Source: an uncultured Oscillospiraceae bacterium (GTDB lineage: Bacteria; Bacillota; Clostridia; Oscillospirales; Oscillospiraceae). Taken from it: a stretch of DNA of 38,723 nt. Both the position numbers and the translations under genes were made by a program. Under the pieces are notes generated by a model that did not search any database, was not told the DNA's origin, and was given only the letters and a program-made list of their open reading frames with translations. This document shows positions 25,109-32,861 of this stretch, piece after piece. The DNA is taken from NCBI GenBank assembly GCA_947630785.1, contig CANRIW010000018.1:1-38723 (forward strand), read 5' to 3'. How positions within the stretch are numbered: the first letter of the stretch is position 1; the number at the start of each line of letters is the position of its first letter.

Positions 25109-28100
25109 TCAGAGAAGATCGTATTTGTCGCACAGACGCTGGAGCAGGGCGGCCATCTCACAGCGTTTGGCGGTATCCACAGGCTTCAGCTGATTGCCGC
25201 TGCCGCTGAGGATGCCGTTCTCCACGGCCCAGCGCATGGGCTCCAGGGCCCACATATCCACCAGGCCGGCGTCGGGGTAGCCTTTCAGGGCGGTGGCGCT
25301 GCCGGAGGGCTTTTTGCCCCGGTAGTCGGCGTAGCGGTGCAGGAAGGTGACCAGCTGCTCCCGGGTGACCGGGTCGTCCGGCTTGAAGAGCCCGTTGTCG
25401 CCCATGGTGATGCCGTTGGCGGCGGCCCAGCCCACCGCGCCGGCGTACCATGCGTCCGCGGCCACATCCTTGAAGGCGGGGGCATTGACCGGCTTTACCT
25501 CGCCGGACAGCCGCCACAGGATGGTGACCACTTCGGCGCGGCTGGCCTGTTTTTCGGGATTGAAAAGGCCGCCGCTGCCGTTCATCAGCCCGTTGAGATA
25601 GGCGAACTGCACGGCGTCAAAATACCAGGCGCCTCTGGCCACGTCGGGGAAGGCGATATGGGAGGGGTCCTTGGCGCCGCAGACGGAGCAGATGCCGTTC
25701 ACGAATTTGTGGCCGGCGGGGATGAGGCGGATATCCAGCTCATCGCACACAGAGCAGACGCCGACCTCCTCGCCGTCCTGGGTGCAGGTGGCCGTGTGGG
25801 TCACCTGATAGTTGGCGAAGCTGTGCCCGGTGGCGGGGATCGCGCGGAGGAGCAGCTCATCGCATACGGCGCAGAAGCCGACCTCCTCGCCGTCCTGCGT
25901 GCAGGTGGGCTTGTGGGTGACCCGGTAGCCGCTGATGGTGTGGGGCACGGTGGGAAGGGTCTCCACGGCCTTCACGTCCTGACCGCAGTCGTTGCAGTGG
26001 AGGCCGGCCGCGGTCCCGGTCTCCCTGCAGGTGGGGGCCTTGTCCGCGCCGATGGGGACGGTGTTCCTGTGGGCGCAGGCCTCGGGGGTCACAGTGGTCT
26101 GGCCCGCCCGGTCCTCCGCCTCCTTAAGGGCGGCGGGGATAAAGGTCACATTGAGGATGTCGTTCTGGTCTACCACATCCGCGCTGGTCAGGGTGAGGGA
26201 GTAGGTGCCGGTGCGCTGGTCCAGGGCGATCTTGTTGGCGTCGATGTGCTTCGTGCCGCCGTAGGTGACGGTGTCCAGCACATAGCCGGGCTCGGGCTTC
26301 AGGGTGAAGGTGTGGCTGCTGTTGGCGCCGCCGCCGAACTGGACGAGGCCGTTTGCGCCCACGGCCTTTTTGCCGTTCACCAGCACCTCACCGTTGCCGT
26401 CGGTGGCCACCACCACGTTTTTGGACAGCTCATAGCTGTCGTGCCCCACCTTGGCGGGGTCCAGGGCCACGATCTCGAAGGGGGAGAAGGAGTCGCAGAT
26501 GATCACCAGGCCGTATGGGGTGGCGGTGACCTTCAGCTCCTGCACATCGGTGATCTCGCCGGTGTGCTGGTGGTTGGGGATGGTGCAGGAGCCCTCCTCG
26601 TCCCGGGTGAAGTGGTAGGCCCGAATCACGTGGTCCTTCAGGTTCTCGTAGGTGATCCCCGCCGGGTAGCCGACGGACACCCGGAGGGACTGGCCGGGCT
26701 CCAGCACCATCATCTTGCAGATGCGGGTGAAGCTGATCTCATACATCAGCTTTTCCTGGATGGCGGAGGGGTCCACATGGGCCTTTTCCTTCAGCGCGTC
26801 GGTGACCTCCTGGGACTTGGGCCGGCTGCTGCTGATATCCTCCACGGTGAGGGTCAGCTTGCCGTTGTAGCCGTTCTTGCTCATCTTCTCGTCCAGCTTG
26901 GACAGGGACTGCTGGCTGCCGTCGGTGCCTTGGACCTTGATCTTGTCCAGATCCAGGTCGTCGGGGTTGTCCAGCAGGAAGGGCCGGCCCCACAGGTTCC
27001 AGTCGATGCCCTGGCTGCGGTAGCAGATGGGGCAGTAGGGGGTGGCCATGATCACGCCCCACTCGTTGGGCCGCTTGCCGGAGCGGCTACCCGCCAGACC
27101 CTCGATCTGGAAGGTGTAAAGGGTCAGGTCGTCGGACCAGTCAGTGCTGGCGGCGAAGTCGAAGCTGACGCCGTCCACGGGACAGACGCCCAGGCTGTGG
27201 GTATGCTTTTCGGTGCAGGCCCAGTGCCATTCCAGCAGGGCGGAGTCCACATAGTGCTTCTGCCACTTCACATTTCCGCCCGCGCTTCTCACGCAGTCGG
27301 TGTGGCCGGTGTCGAAATTCACGGTGCCGGCCAGATCCACCTGGATGGTGTCGTAGTCCTGGTCGGGCTGCCAGGTGGTATAGCTGACCCGGATGGGCTC
27401 GCCGATTATAGCGGTGTCGGGCTCGCTCCATTCGCCCCTGGCCGCGGCGGTGTCGGGAGCGTACAGGACATCGTCGAACAGGACCTGCATCCGGTAGGTC
27501 TGGCCGATGTGGTTCTGGGTGTTGGCGGCGGGGTACTGGGACTTCACATAGGGGGGCGCCTCATACTCGGACTGGGGGTTGTAGAGCAGGCCGGTCTCGG
27601 CAATGATGTCGGTGCCGTCCCCGTGGTAGAAGCCCTGCTCGCCGTTGGAGTTGGTCAGGCCGTTCTTCCCGCTTTCGGGCTTTTCGTTCCAGGTTTCGTA
27701 CCCTTCGGGGGGCGTGGTGGTGAGGGCGTACTCCACATACTCGCAGGTGGGGGTGACCATCCGCAGGCAGGTGTCGGTGTCCTGGAAATACTCGTTCCGG
27801 CCGTCCAGGACGACGGTGTTGGCCTTGCAGTAGTACCAGTCCTGCATCACGTGGGCGGTGCCGTCGGCATGGTGGTCGTACATCTTGATGAGCAGGTACA
27901 CGCCGTTCTCGTTGGCCGCCCGCTCCATGCCCTTGCCGTTGAAGTCCACGGTGAACACGCCTGCGGCGGTGCCCTCCATCACGCCGCCGGCGGAGTAGGA
28001 CACGTGCAGGCCCACCGGGTCGGAGTAGACGTTCTCCCCGTTGAAGGAGGACAGCTCGATGTCGGGGTATCTGAACTCTGCGCCGTCGCTGGACACCACG

Positions 28101-29089
28101 CCGGAGGGCTGCCAGTTCCGGCCGATCACGTCCTGGCCCGCCAGCAGATAGGTGTCGTGCTCGGCCCCGTCCACGCCGGGGGCCTCGGGGGGCTTGATGT
28201 TCCCCTTCCGGTCCAGGCGGACGGGGTCGTCCCAGGTGGCGTCCACGGCGTACCACTTGCCGCCGACCTGGACGGCGTTCCACATGTGGGGCTCCGGGTC
28301 GTCGCCGGAGGTCTGCATCCCGTGGACCAGCACGCAGGGGATGCCCAGTTTGCCCAGGATCAGCTGCATGGAGCGGGAATAGCTCTCGCACACGCCCTCG
28401 TGGGTGACCAGGGCGTAGACGGTGCGGATGTACCTGGCGGTGTCGGCGGAGGAGCAGTCGATCTCATAGCGGTAGCTGATGGCGTGGGTCACGGCGTCGT
28501 GGACGTACTGGACCTGCCGGGCGGCGTAGTCCTCGGCGGACATATTGCTCCGGCTGATGGCCCTGGCCCCGTCCACGATCTTTTTGACTGCGGCGTCCAG
28601 GGCGGCGGTCCTGGCGTCCACGTCGGTGATGGCCGTGCCGTCCAGATGGTAGCTGTTGGCGCGGCCGGGACCCATGTAGGCGTGGAGCTTTCCGGCGGCG
28701 TCGCTGGTGATGCGGAAGGACAGATAGGAGGAGTCCACATACCAGGCGTCGGGATGCTCCAGGTCGAAGGCGTCCTTGGCGGCGGCAAAGTCGTTGAAAA
28801 GGGTGCGGTTGCCGTTCCGGTACGCCTGGATGACGTCCTGGCCGACGGTGGCGTACTGATCGGCCGCGCCGGAGACGCCGGAGCCGGCCAGGTCAAAACT
28901 GGTTTGGCCGTCTTTCATCATGCCGGAGTCGTACATCTTGACCAGCGCGTTGTAAATGGCCCTGCCCTGGGCGGTGAGCTGGCCGGAGAACCAGCGGCCG
29001 GCGGGGTCAGCGGCGGCCGACGTGGGAAAGACCAGCATGGGGAGCAGAAGGGCGATGGCCAGGAGGATACTGAGCAGTTTGCGTTTCAT
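25109..29089 (-). CDS. Secreted transglutaminase-like protein with S-layer homology domains
   Basis: 1326 residues. A signal peptide (MKRKLLSILLAIALLLPMLV, cleavage near residue 27) is followed by a transglutaminase-like domain with the triad C234 (GVCESYSRSMQ), H268 (EPHMWNAV) and D283 (YAVDATWDDP), so it may be a protease or cross-linker rather than only structural. A long middle part has beta-rich segments of unknown family. Around 1030-1140 are CxxC pairs, including two near-identical THxxTCTQDGEEVGxCxVCDEL copies (~40-residue period). Three SLH domains (about 1145-1326) would bind secondary cell wall polymer. ATG with AAAGGTGG about 9 nt upstream. It starts 53 bp after the IS200-like gene, with no clear promoter between. 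Confidence 0.92.
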   Translation of the reverse strand: MKRKLLSILLAIALLLPMLVFPTSAAADPAGRWFSGQLTAQGRAIYNALVKMYDSGMMKDGQTSFDLAGSGVSGAADQYATVGQDVIQAYRNGNRTLFNDFAAAKDAFDLEHPDAWYVDSSYLSFRITSDAAGKLHAYMGPGRANSYHLDGTAITDVDARTAALDAAVKKIVDGARAISRSNMSAEDYAARQVQYVHDAVTHAISYRYEIDCSSADTARYIRTVYALVTHEGVCESYSRSMQLILGKLGIPCVLVHGMQTSGDDPEPHMWNAVQVGGKWYAVDATWDDPVRLDRKGNIKPPEAPGVDGAEHDTYLLAGQDVIGRNWQPSGVVSSDGAEFRYPDIELSSFNGENVYSDPVGLHVSYSAGGVMEGTAAGVFTVDFNGKGMERAANENGVYLLIKMYDHHADGTAHVMQDWYYCKANTVVLDGRNEYFQDTDTCLRMVTPTCEYVEYALTTTPPEGYETWNEKPESGKNGLTNSNGEQGFYHGDGTDIIAETGLLYNPQSEYEAPPYVKSQYPAANTQNHIGQTYRMQVLFDDVLYAPDTAAARGEWSEPDTAIIGEPIRVSYTTWQPDQDYDTIQVDLAGTVNFDTGHTDCVRSAGGNVKWQKHYVDSALLEWHWACTEKHTHSLGVCPVDGVSFDFAASTDWSDDLTLYTFQIEGLAGSRSGKRPNEWGVIMATPYCPICYRSQGIDWNLWGRPFLLDNPDDLDLDKIKVQGTDGSQQSLSKLDEKMSKNGYNGKLTLTVEDISSSRPKSQEVTDALKEKAHVDPSAIQEKLMYEISFTRICKMMVLEPGQSLRVSVGYPAGITYENLKDHVIRAYHFTRDEEGSCTIPNHQHTGEITDVQELKVTATPYGLVIICDSFSPFEIVALDPAKVGHDSYELSKNVVVATDGNGEVLVNGKKAVGANGLVQFGGGANSSHTFTLKPEPGYVLDTVTYGGTKHIDANKIALDQRTGTYSLTLTSADVVDQNDILNVTFIPAALKEAEDRAGQTTVTPEACAHRNTVPIGADKAPTCRETGTAAGLHCNDCGQDVKAVETLPTVPHTISGYRVTHKPTCTQDGEEVGFCAVCDELLLRAIPATGHSFANYQVTHTATCTQDGEEVGVCSVCDELDIRLIPAGHKFVNGICSVCGAKDPSHIAFPDVARGAWYFDAVQFAYLNGLMNGSGGLFNPEKQASRAEVVTILWRLSGEVKPVNAPAFKDVAADAWYAGAVGWAAANGITMGDNGLFKPDDPVTREQLVTFLHRYADYRGKKPSGSATALKGYPDAGLVDMWALEPMRWAVENGILSGSGNQLKPVDTAKRCEMAALLQRLCDKYDLL

Positions 29090-29142
29090 TGGTAAAACCA
29101 CCTTTCGTGATGTTCGCTTTGCGGCGGGCAGGGGCGATCCGG

Positions 29143-29541
29143 TCATCCGCCCCTCGTTTTCAGAGAGCCCACGTATTCCGACACGAGCCGGTCCGGCAGG
29201 GAGCTGGCGGTGGACACCAGATACCCCCTGGTCCACAGCTGGGGACACTTGCCCCGGAGATACTCCCGTTTCAACACCGGGCCGGTCTGCCGCTTGATGA
29301 GCCGCATGATGTCGCCCGGGCCCAGGTCGGGCGGCGCCGAGACGAACAGATGGCAGTAGTCCGCCCGGCATTCCATGTCCAGGATACCGATGCCGTTCTG
29401 TCCGCAGATTTGGGCGACCAGCTCTTTGAAGCGGGTCTCCAGTCCATCGATCAAAAACACCTTCCTGCGATAGCGCGGACAGAACACAAAGTGGTACCGG
29501 ACCATGGAGCGGACGGCGGCGTTCCTTGTGTTTTCCATCAT
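29143..29541 (-). CDS. IS200/IS605-family TnpA-like protein with altered active site
   Basis: 132 residues, the length of a Y1 transposase. The opening VRYHFVFCPRYRRKVF and the ending QLWTRGYLVSTASSLPDRLV-SEYV match TnpA, with Y123 in the catalytic tyrosine position. The HUH motif, normally DHVHLFV, reads DYCHLFV (62-64), so the first metal-binding His is Tyr. The helix Q four residues after the catalytic Tyr is Leu here. Both changes predict loss of activity, or a domesticated single-stranded-DNA binder. No tnpB follows. An imperfect palindrome abuts the start codon (29542-29568), as expected of a left-end hairpin. The frame itself is intact. Confidence 0.85.
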   Translation of the reverse strand: MMENTRNAAVRSMVRYHFVFCPRYRRKVFLIDGLETRFKELVAQICGQNGIGILDMECRADYCHLFVSAPPDLGPGDIMRLIKRQTGPVLKREYLRGKCPQLWTRGYLVSTASSLPDRLVSEYVGSLKTRGG

Positions 29542-29568
29542 GTATCTATTTTACCATAAAACAGATAC
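29542..29568. repeat. Imperfect palindrome abutting the IS200-like gene
   Basis: GTATCTATTTTA (29542-29553) and TAAAACAGATAC (29557-29568) pair at 11 of 12 positions around CCA. IS200-family ends carry such subterminal hairpins recognised by TnpA; here it also occupies the space where a ribosome binding site should be. Confidence 0.55.
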
Positions 29569-29664
29569 AAATGCAAGCGGTATTTGCGGGCCGGAGCGAA
29601 AAATTTCCCGGCAAAAGGACGAAAAAAGAGCCCCTGTTTCAGGCAAACTTCACCAATATCCCGC

Positions 29665-29693
29665 TTGCTTTTTTGTGCGGTTCGCTTTAGAAT
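29665..29693 (+). promoter_or_regulatory. Promoter of the cation/proton antiporter gene
   Basis: TTGCTT (29665-29670), 17-bp spacer, TAGAAT (29688-29693), with start near 29700. It rules out the upstream extension of the reading frame. Confidence 0.7.
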
Positions 29694-29721
29694 GGCTGGG
29701 AATCAAGAAAGAGGTGTCAGT

Positions 29722-31005
29722 ATGCAGATTCTGATACAGTTGGCCGCGTCCCTGGTGGGCGGGCTGCTGATGACCCGGCTGGCAAAGGTGCTCCACCTGC
29801 CTGACGTCACCGCTTATCTGGTGGCCGGGCTGTTGTTGGGGCCGTTTTTTATCGGCGGGCTGCACTTTTTTAATATCGGCTTCAACTCCCTGGAGGAGGT
29901 GGAGGGCCTGGACCTGATCTCCCAGGTGGCCCTGGGCTTTATCGCCTTCACCATCGGCAACGAGTTCCGGCTGGTCCAGCTGAAGCAGATGGGCAGACGG
30001 GCCATCACCGTGGGGATCCTCCAGGCGGTGTTCACCACCGTGGTGGTGGACGTGGCCCTGATCGCCCTCCACTTTATCGACCCGGAGCTGATCTCCCTGT
30101 CCTCCGCCATCACCCTGGGCGCCATCGCCTCCGCCACCGCCCCCGCCGCCACCCTGATGGTGGTGCGCCAGTACAAGGCCGAGGGCCCCATGACCAGCCT
30201 GCTGCTGCTGGTGGTGGCCATCGACGACGCGGTGGGCCTCATGCTGTTCTCCGCCTCTTTCGACATCGCCGTCGCTCTTGAGAGCGGCGAGTTCAGCCTG
30301 GCGGTGCTTATCCTGGAGCCCCTTATCGAGATCGCGCTGTCCCTGGGCCTGGGCTCCCTGGTGGGCTGGCTGCTGTACCGTCTGGAGCGGTACTTCCGCT
30401 CCCGCAGCAAGCGCCTGTCCATCTCCATCGGCTTTGTGATCCTCATCGTGGGCCTGTCCATGGCGGAGTTTGAGATCGGCGGCGTCCACTGCGGCTTCAG
30501 CCTGCTGCTGGTATGTATGATGACCGGCACCGTGTTCTGCAACATCTGCGACTTCTCCGAGGAGCTGATGGAGCGTGTGGACGGCTGGACCGCCCCGGTG
30601 CTGGCCCTGTTCTTCGTGCTGTCCGGCGCGGGCCTGGACCTGCGCATCCTGTCCAACCCGCTGGTGCTGCTCATCGGTGTGGTGTATATCGTCGCCCGCT
30701 CCCTGGGCAAGTATTTCGGCGCCTTTTCCAGCTGCGCCCTCACCCGCTGCGAGCCCAATATCACCAGGCATCTGGGCATCACCCTGCTGCCCCAGGCCGG
30801 CGTGGCGCTGGGCATGGCCCTCACCGCCACCAGGCTGTCCGACGGCGCGGTGGTCCGCAACGTGGTGCTGTTTTCCGTGCTGGTGTACGAGCTCATCGGC
30901 CCCGCCCTCACCAAGCGCGCCCTGGTGGCCGCCGGGGAGATCAGGGCCGAAGGCCGCACCAATGCCCGCCGGAAGAACAGGGACAGGACCCAGCCCGCCG
31001 CCTGA
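29722..31005 (+). CDS. CPA2-family cation/proton antiporter
   Basis: 427 residues, about 12-13 membrane segments. The N-terminus (GLLMTRLAKVLHLPDVTAYLVAGLLLGP) is the typical CPA2/KefB-like opening, followed by FIAFTIGNEFRL and the ATAPAATLMVVRQYKAEGP segment, then VVAIDDAVGLMLFS with paired Asp of the ion-binding site. No C-terminal RCK/TrkA-N domain, so it is the short Na+/H+ or K+/H+ type. ATG 29722 with AAAGAGGTGT upstream. It might balance ions with hppA and trkAH nearby, but that is inference. A terminator hairpin follows at 31042. Confidence 0.92.
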   Translation: MQILIQLAASLVGGLLMTRLAKVLHLPDVTAYLVAGLLLGPFFIGGLHFFNIGFNSLEEVEGLDLISQVALGFIAFTIGNEFRLVQLKQMGRRAITVGILQAVFTTVVVDVALIALHFIDPELISLSSAITLGAIASATAPAATLMVVRQYKAEGPMTSLLLLVVAIDDAVGLMLFSASFDIAVALESGEFSLAVLILEPLIEIALSLGLGSLVGWLLYRLERYFRSRSKRLSISIGFVILIVGLSMAEFEIGGVHCGFSLLLVCMMTGTVFCNICDFSEELMERVDGWTAPVLALFFVLSGAGLDLRILSNPLVLLIGVVYIVARSLGKYFGAFSSCALTRCEPNITRHLGITLLPQAGVALGMALTATRLSDGAVVRNVVLFSVLVYELIGPALTKRALVAAGEIRAEGRTNARRKNRDRTQPAA

Positions 31006-31041
31006 ATCGGACACATTTTCCAATTGAAAACGACATGAAAG

Positions 31042-31086
31042 GTCCCTCCTCCGGGCAGACTATCTGCGCGAAGGAGGGACGCTTTT
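31042..31086 (+). terminator. Terminator hairpin whose 3' arm is the ribosome binding site of the next gene
   Basis: GTCCCTCCT (31042-31050) pairs with AGGAGGGAC (31072-31080), with an inner GCAGA/TCTGC stem, followed by GCTTTT. The AGGAGG of the small gene at 31087 lies inside the 3' arm. Confidence 0.7.
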
Positions 31087-31272
31087 ATGTCAATGAAGCT
31101 GGATAAGTCCATGGTGTGGCCCATCGCCGGTACGATGGCGGTGATGGGCGCGGCGGCGGGCATCGCCCTGATGCCCCGGAAGAAGAAACACGCCGCGCAG
31201 AAGGCCGCCGGCCGGGCCATCAAGGCCGTGGGCGAGGCGGTGGAGCATTTTCCCGCCAGCCTGAAGATGTGA
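31087..31272 (+). CDS. 61-residue single-pass membrane protein, unknown
   Basis: Reads MSMKLDKSMVWPIAGTMAVM, then a hydrophobic Gly/Ala stretch ending GIALM, a basic run (PRKKKHAAQKAAGR) and an amphipathic C-terminal tail. One membrane segment (about residues 10-29) with a positive-inside C-terminus. AGGAGG lies 9 nt before the ATG but is buried in the hairpin at 31042-31080. ATG 31093 is an alternative start. No family recognised. Coding potential is moderate: frame, ribosome binding site and membrane topology agree. It precedes the bidirectional terminator at 31318. Confidence 0.6.
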   Translation: MSMKLDKSMVWPIAGTMAVMGAAAGIALMPRKKKHAAQKAAGRAIKAVGEAVEHFPASLKM

Positions 31273-31317
31273 GAGAGCCTTTTGTCTCTGGCTTTGGGAT
31301 CGATCCGGAAGATGAAG

Positions 31318-31345
31318 AAAAGCCCGCCGGCGCCGGCGGGCTTTT
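31318..31345. terminator. Bidirectional terminator between 61-residue gene and metY
   Basis: A 28-bp perfect palindrome; the half-site is AAAAGCCCGCCGGC, giving a T-run after the stem on both strands. Confidence 0.85.
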
Positions 31346-31367
31346 CCTATACCTTCAGGATGACTCC

Positions 31368-32651
31368 TCAGACGGCCTCCAGCGCCTGGCTCAGGTCCTC
31401 GATCAGGTCCTCCTTGCTCTCCAGACCGCAGGACATCCGCACCAGCCCGGCGGGGACGCCGGCGGCGGCCAGCTCCTCCTCGGTCATCTGCCGGTGGGTG
31501 GAGGTGGCGGGGTTGAGGCAGCAGGTGCGGGCGTCGGCCACGTGGGTCTCGATGGCGGCCAGCTTCAAGCGGGCCATAAAGGCCTCGGCGGCGGCCCGGC
31601 CGCCCTTCAGCTCGAAGGACACCACGCCGCAGGAGCCGTGGGGCAGATACTTCTCCGCCAGGGCGTGATAGGGGTCGGAGGGCAGGTCGCAGTAGTGGAC
31701 CACCTCCACCTTGGGGTGGCTCTGGAGGAACTCGGCCACCGCCAGGCCGTTCTCGCAGTGGCGGGCCATGCGGACGTGGAGGCTCTCCAGGCCCAGGTTG
31801 AGGTAAAAGGCGTTCTGGGGGGACTGGATGGAGCCGAAGTCCCGCATGAGCTGGGCGGTGCATTTGGTGATGAAGGCCCCGCCCAGGCCGAACTTCTCCG
31901 CGTAGGTGACGCCGTGGTAGCTGTCGTCGGGGGTGGTGAGGCCGGGGAACTTGTCGGCGTGGGCCAGCCAGTCGAATTTGCCGCTGTCCACGATGGCGCC
32001 GCCCACCGCCGCGCCGTGGCCGTCCATGTACTTGGTGGTGGAGTGGGTGACGATGTCCGCCCCCCAGTCGATGGGCCGGCAGCCCACGGGGGTGGCGAAG
32101 GTGTTGTCCACGATGAGGGGCACGCCGTGGGCGTGGGCGGCTTTGGCGAACTTCTCGATGTCCAGCACCGTCAGGGCCGGGTTGGCGATGGTCTCCCCGA
32201 AGACGGCCTTGGTGTTGGGCTTAAAGGCGGCCTCCAGCTCCTCCTCGGTGCAGTCGGGGGAGACGAAGGTGAAGTCGATGCCCATCTTCCGCATGGTCAC
32301 GTGGAAGAGATTATAGGTGCCGCCGTAGATGGTGGAGCAGGACACCACGTGGTCGCCGCAGTTGGCGATATTGAACACGGCGTAGAAGTTGGCCGCCTGG
32401 CCTGAGGAGGTGAGCATGCCGGCGGTGCCTCCCTCCAGCTCGGCGATCTTGGCCGCCACATAGTCGTTGGTGGGGTTTTGCAGGCGGGTGTAGAAATAGC
32501 CGCTGGCCTCCAGGTCGAACAGCCTGCCCATCTCCTCGGAGGTGGCGTATTTGAAGGTGGTGGACTGGACGATGGGGATCTGGCGGGGCTCGCCGTTGCC
32601 GGGGGTGTAGCCCCCCTGAACGCAGATGGTCTCGGGTCTGTACTGGCTCAT
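31368..32651 (-). CDS. metY: O-acetylhomoserine sulfhydrylase (Cys/Met PLP-dependent enzyme)
   Basis: 427 residues. The PLP lysine is K207 in HSTTKYMDGHG, with upstream LTSSGQAANFYAVFNI, VSCSTIYGGTYNLF and VDNTFATPVGCRP motifs of the MetY/Cys-Met family. Length and the opening ETICVQGGY fit O-acetylhomoserine (thiol)-lyase, which makes homocysteine (or cysteine) from O-acetylhomoserine and sulfide; a methionine gamma-lyase-like role cannot be excluded. Start at the ATG of MSQYRPE with AAAGGAG about 9 nt upstream. No S-box riboswitch fits in the ~50-nt leader. Single gene with its own promoter and terminator. Confidence 0.9.
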   Translation of the reverse strand: MSQYRPETICVQGGYTPGNGEPRQIPIVQSTTFKYATSEEMGRLFDLEASGYFYTRLQNPTNDYVAAKIAELEGGTAGMLTSSGQAANFYAVFNIANCGDHVVSCSTIYGGTYNLFHVTMRKMGIDFTFVSPDCTEEELEAAFKPNTKAVFGETIANPALTVLDIEKFAKAAHAHGVPLIVDNTFATPVGCRPIDWGADIVTHSTTKYMDGHGAAVGGAIVDSGKFDWLAHADKFPGLTTPDDSYHGVTYAEKFGLGGAFITKCTAQLMRDFGSIQSPQNAFYLNLGLESLHVRMARHCENGLAVAEFLQSHPKVEVVHYCDLPSDPYHALAEKYLPHGSCGVVSFELKGGRAAAEAFMARLKLAAIETHVADARTCCLNPATSTHRQMTEEELAAAGVPAGLVRMSCGLESKEDLIEDLSQALEAV

Positions 32652-32706
32652 AAGATAAGCTCCTTTCGGTTTGCGGAGAGGCGGGATCTCCCATAAATGC
32701 GGCAAC

Positions 32707-32735
32707 AGTATAGCACTTCATGTAAAAAAAGTCCA
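32707..32735 (-). promoter_or_regulatory. Promoter of metY
   Basis: On the minus strand TGGACT (32730-32735), 17-bp spacer, TATACT (32707-32712). Confidence 0.6.
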
Positions 32736-32792
32736 CTGTTTTTCACGGTAGAGAGTTGAAAAAACTGGACCCGCCCTTTTGTGAAATACGGC

Positions 32793-32821
32793 TTTACTTT
32801 TACCCTTTTATCCGCTATAAT
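32793..32821 (+). promoter_or_regulatory. Promoter of the beta-CASP gene
   Basis: TTTACT (32793-32798), 17-bp spacer, TATAAT (32816-32821). Start near 32828 supports translation from ATG 32862. Confidence 0.75.
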
Positions 32822-32861
32822 ATTGGAAGAAATCCACAATTCACAGGAGAGGAGCGTTTCC

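Noticed and set aside
25337-29095. A 1252-residue open frame antisense to the SLH gene
   Set aside because: It is the complement of a GC-rich coding region. Its composition (Gly/Val/His/Gln repeats) is unlike a protein, there is no ribosome binding site, and the minus-strand gene has signal peptide, catalytic triad and SLH domains.
32652-32706. SAM or cysteine-responsive riboswitch before metY
   Set aside because: The leader is about 50 nt and shows no S-box motifs.
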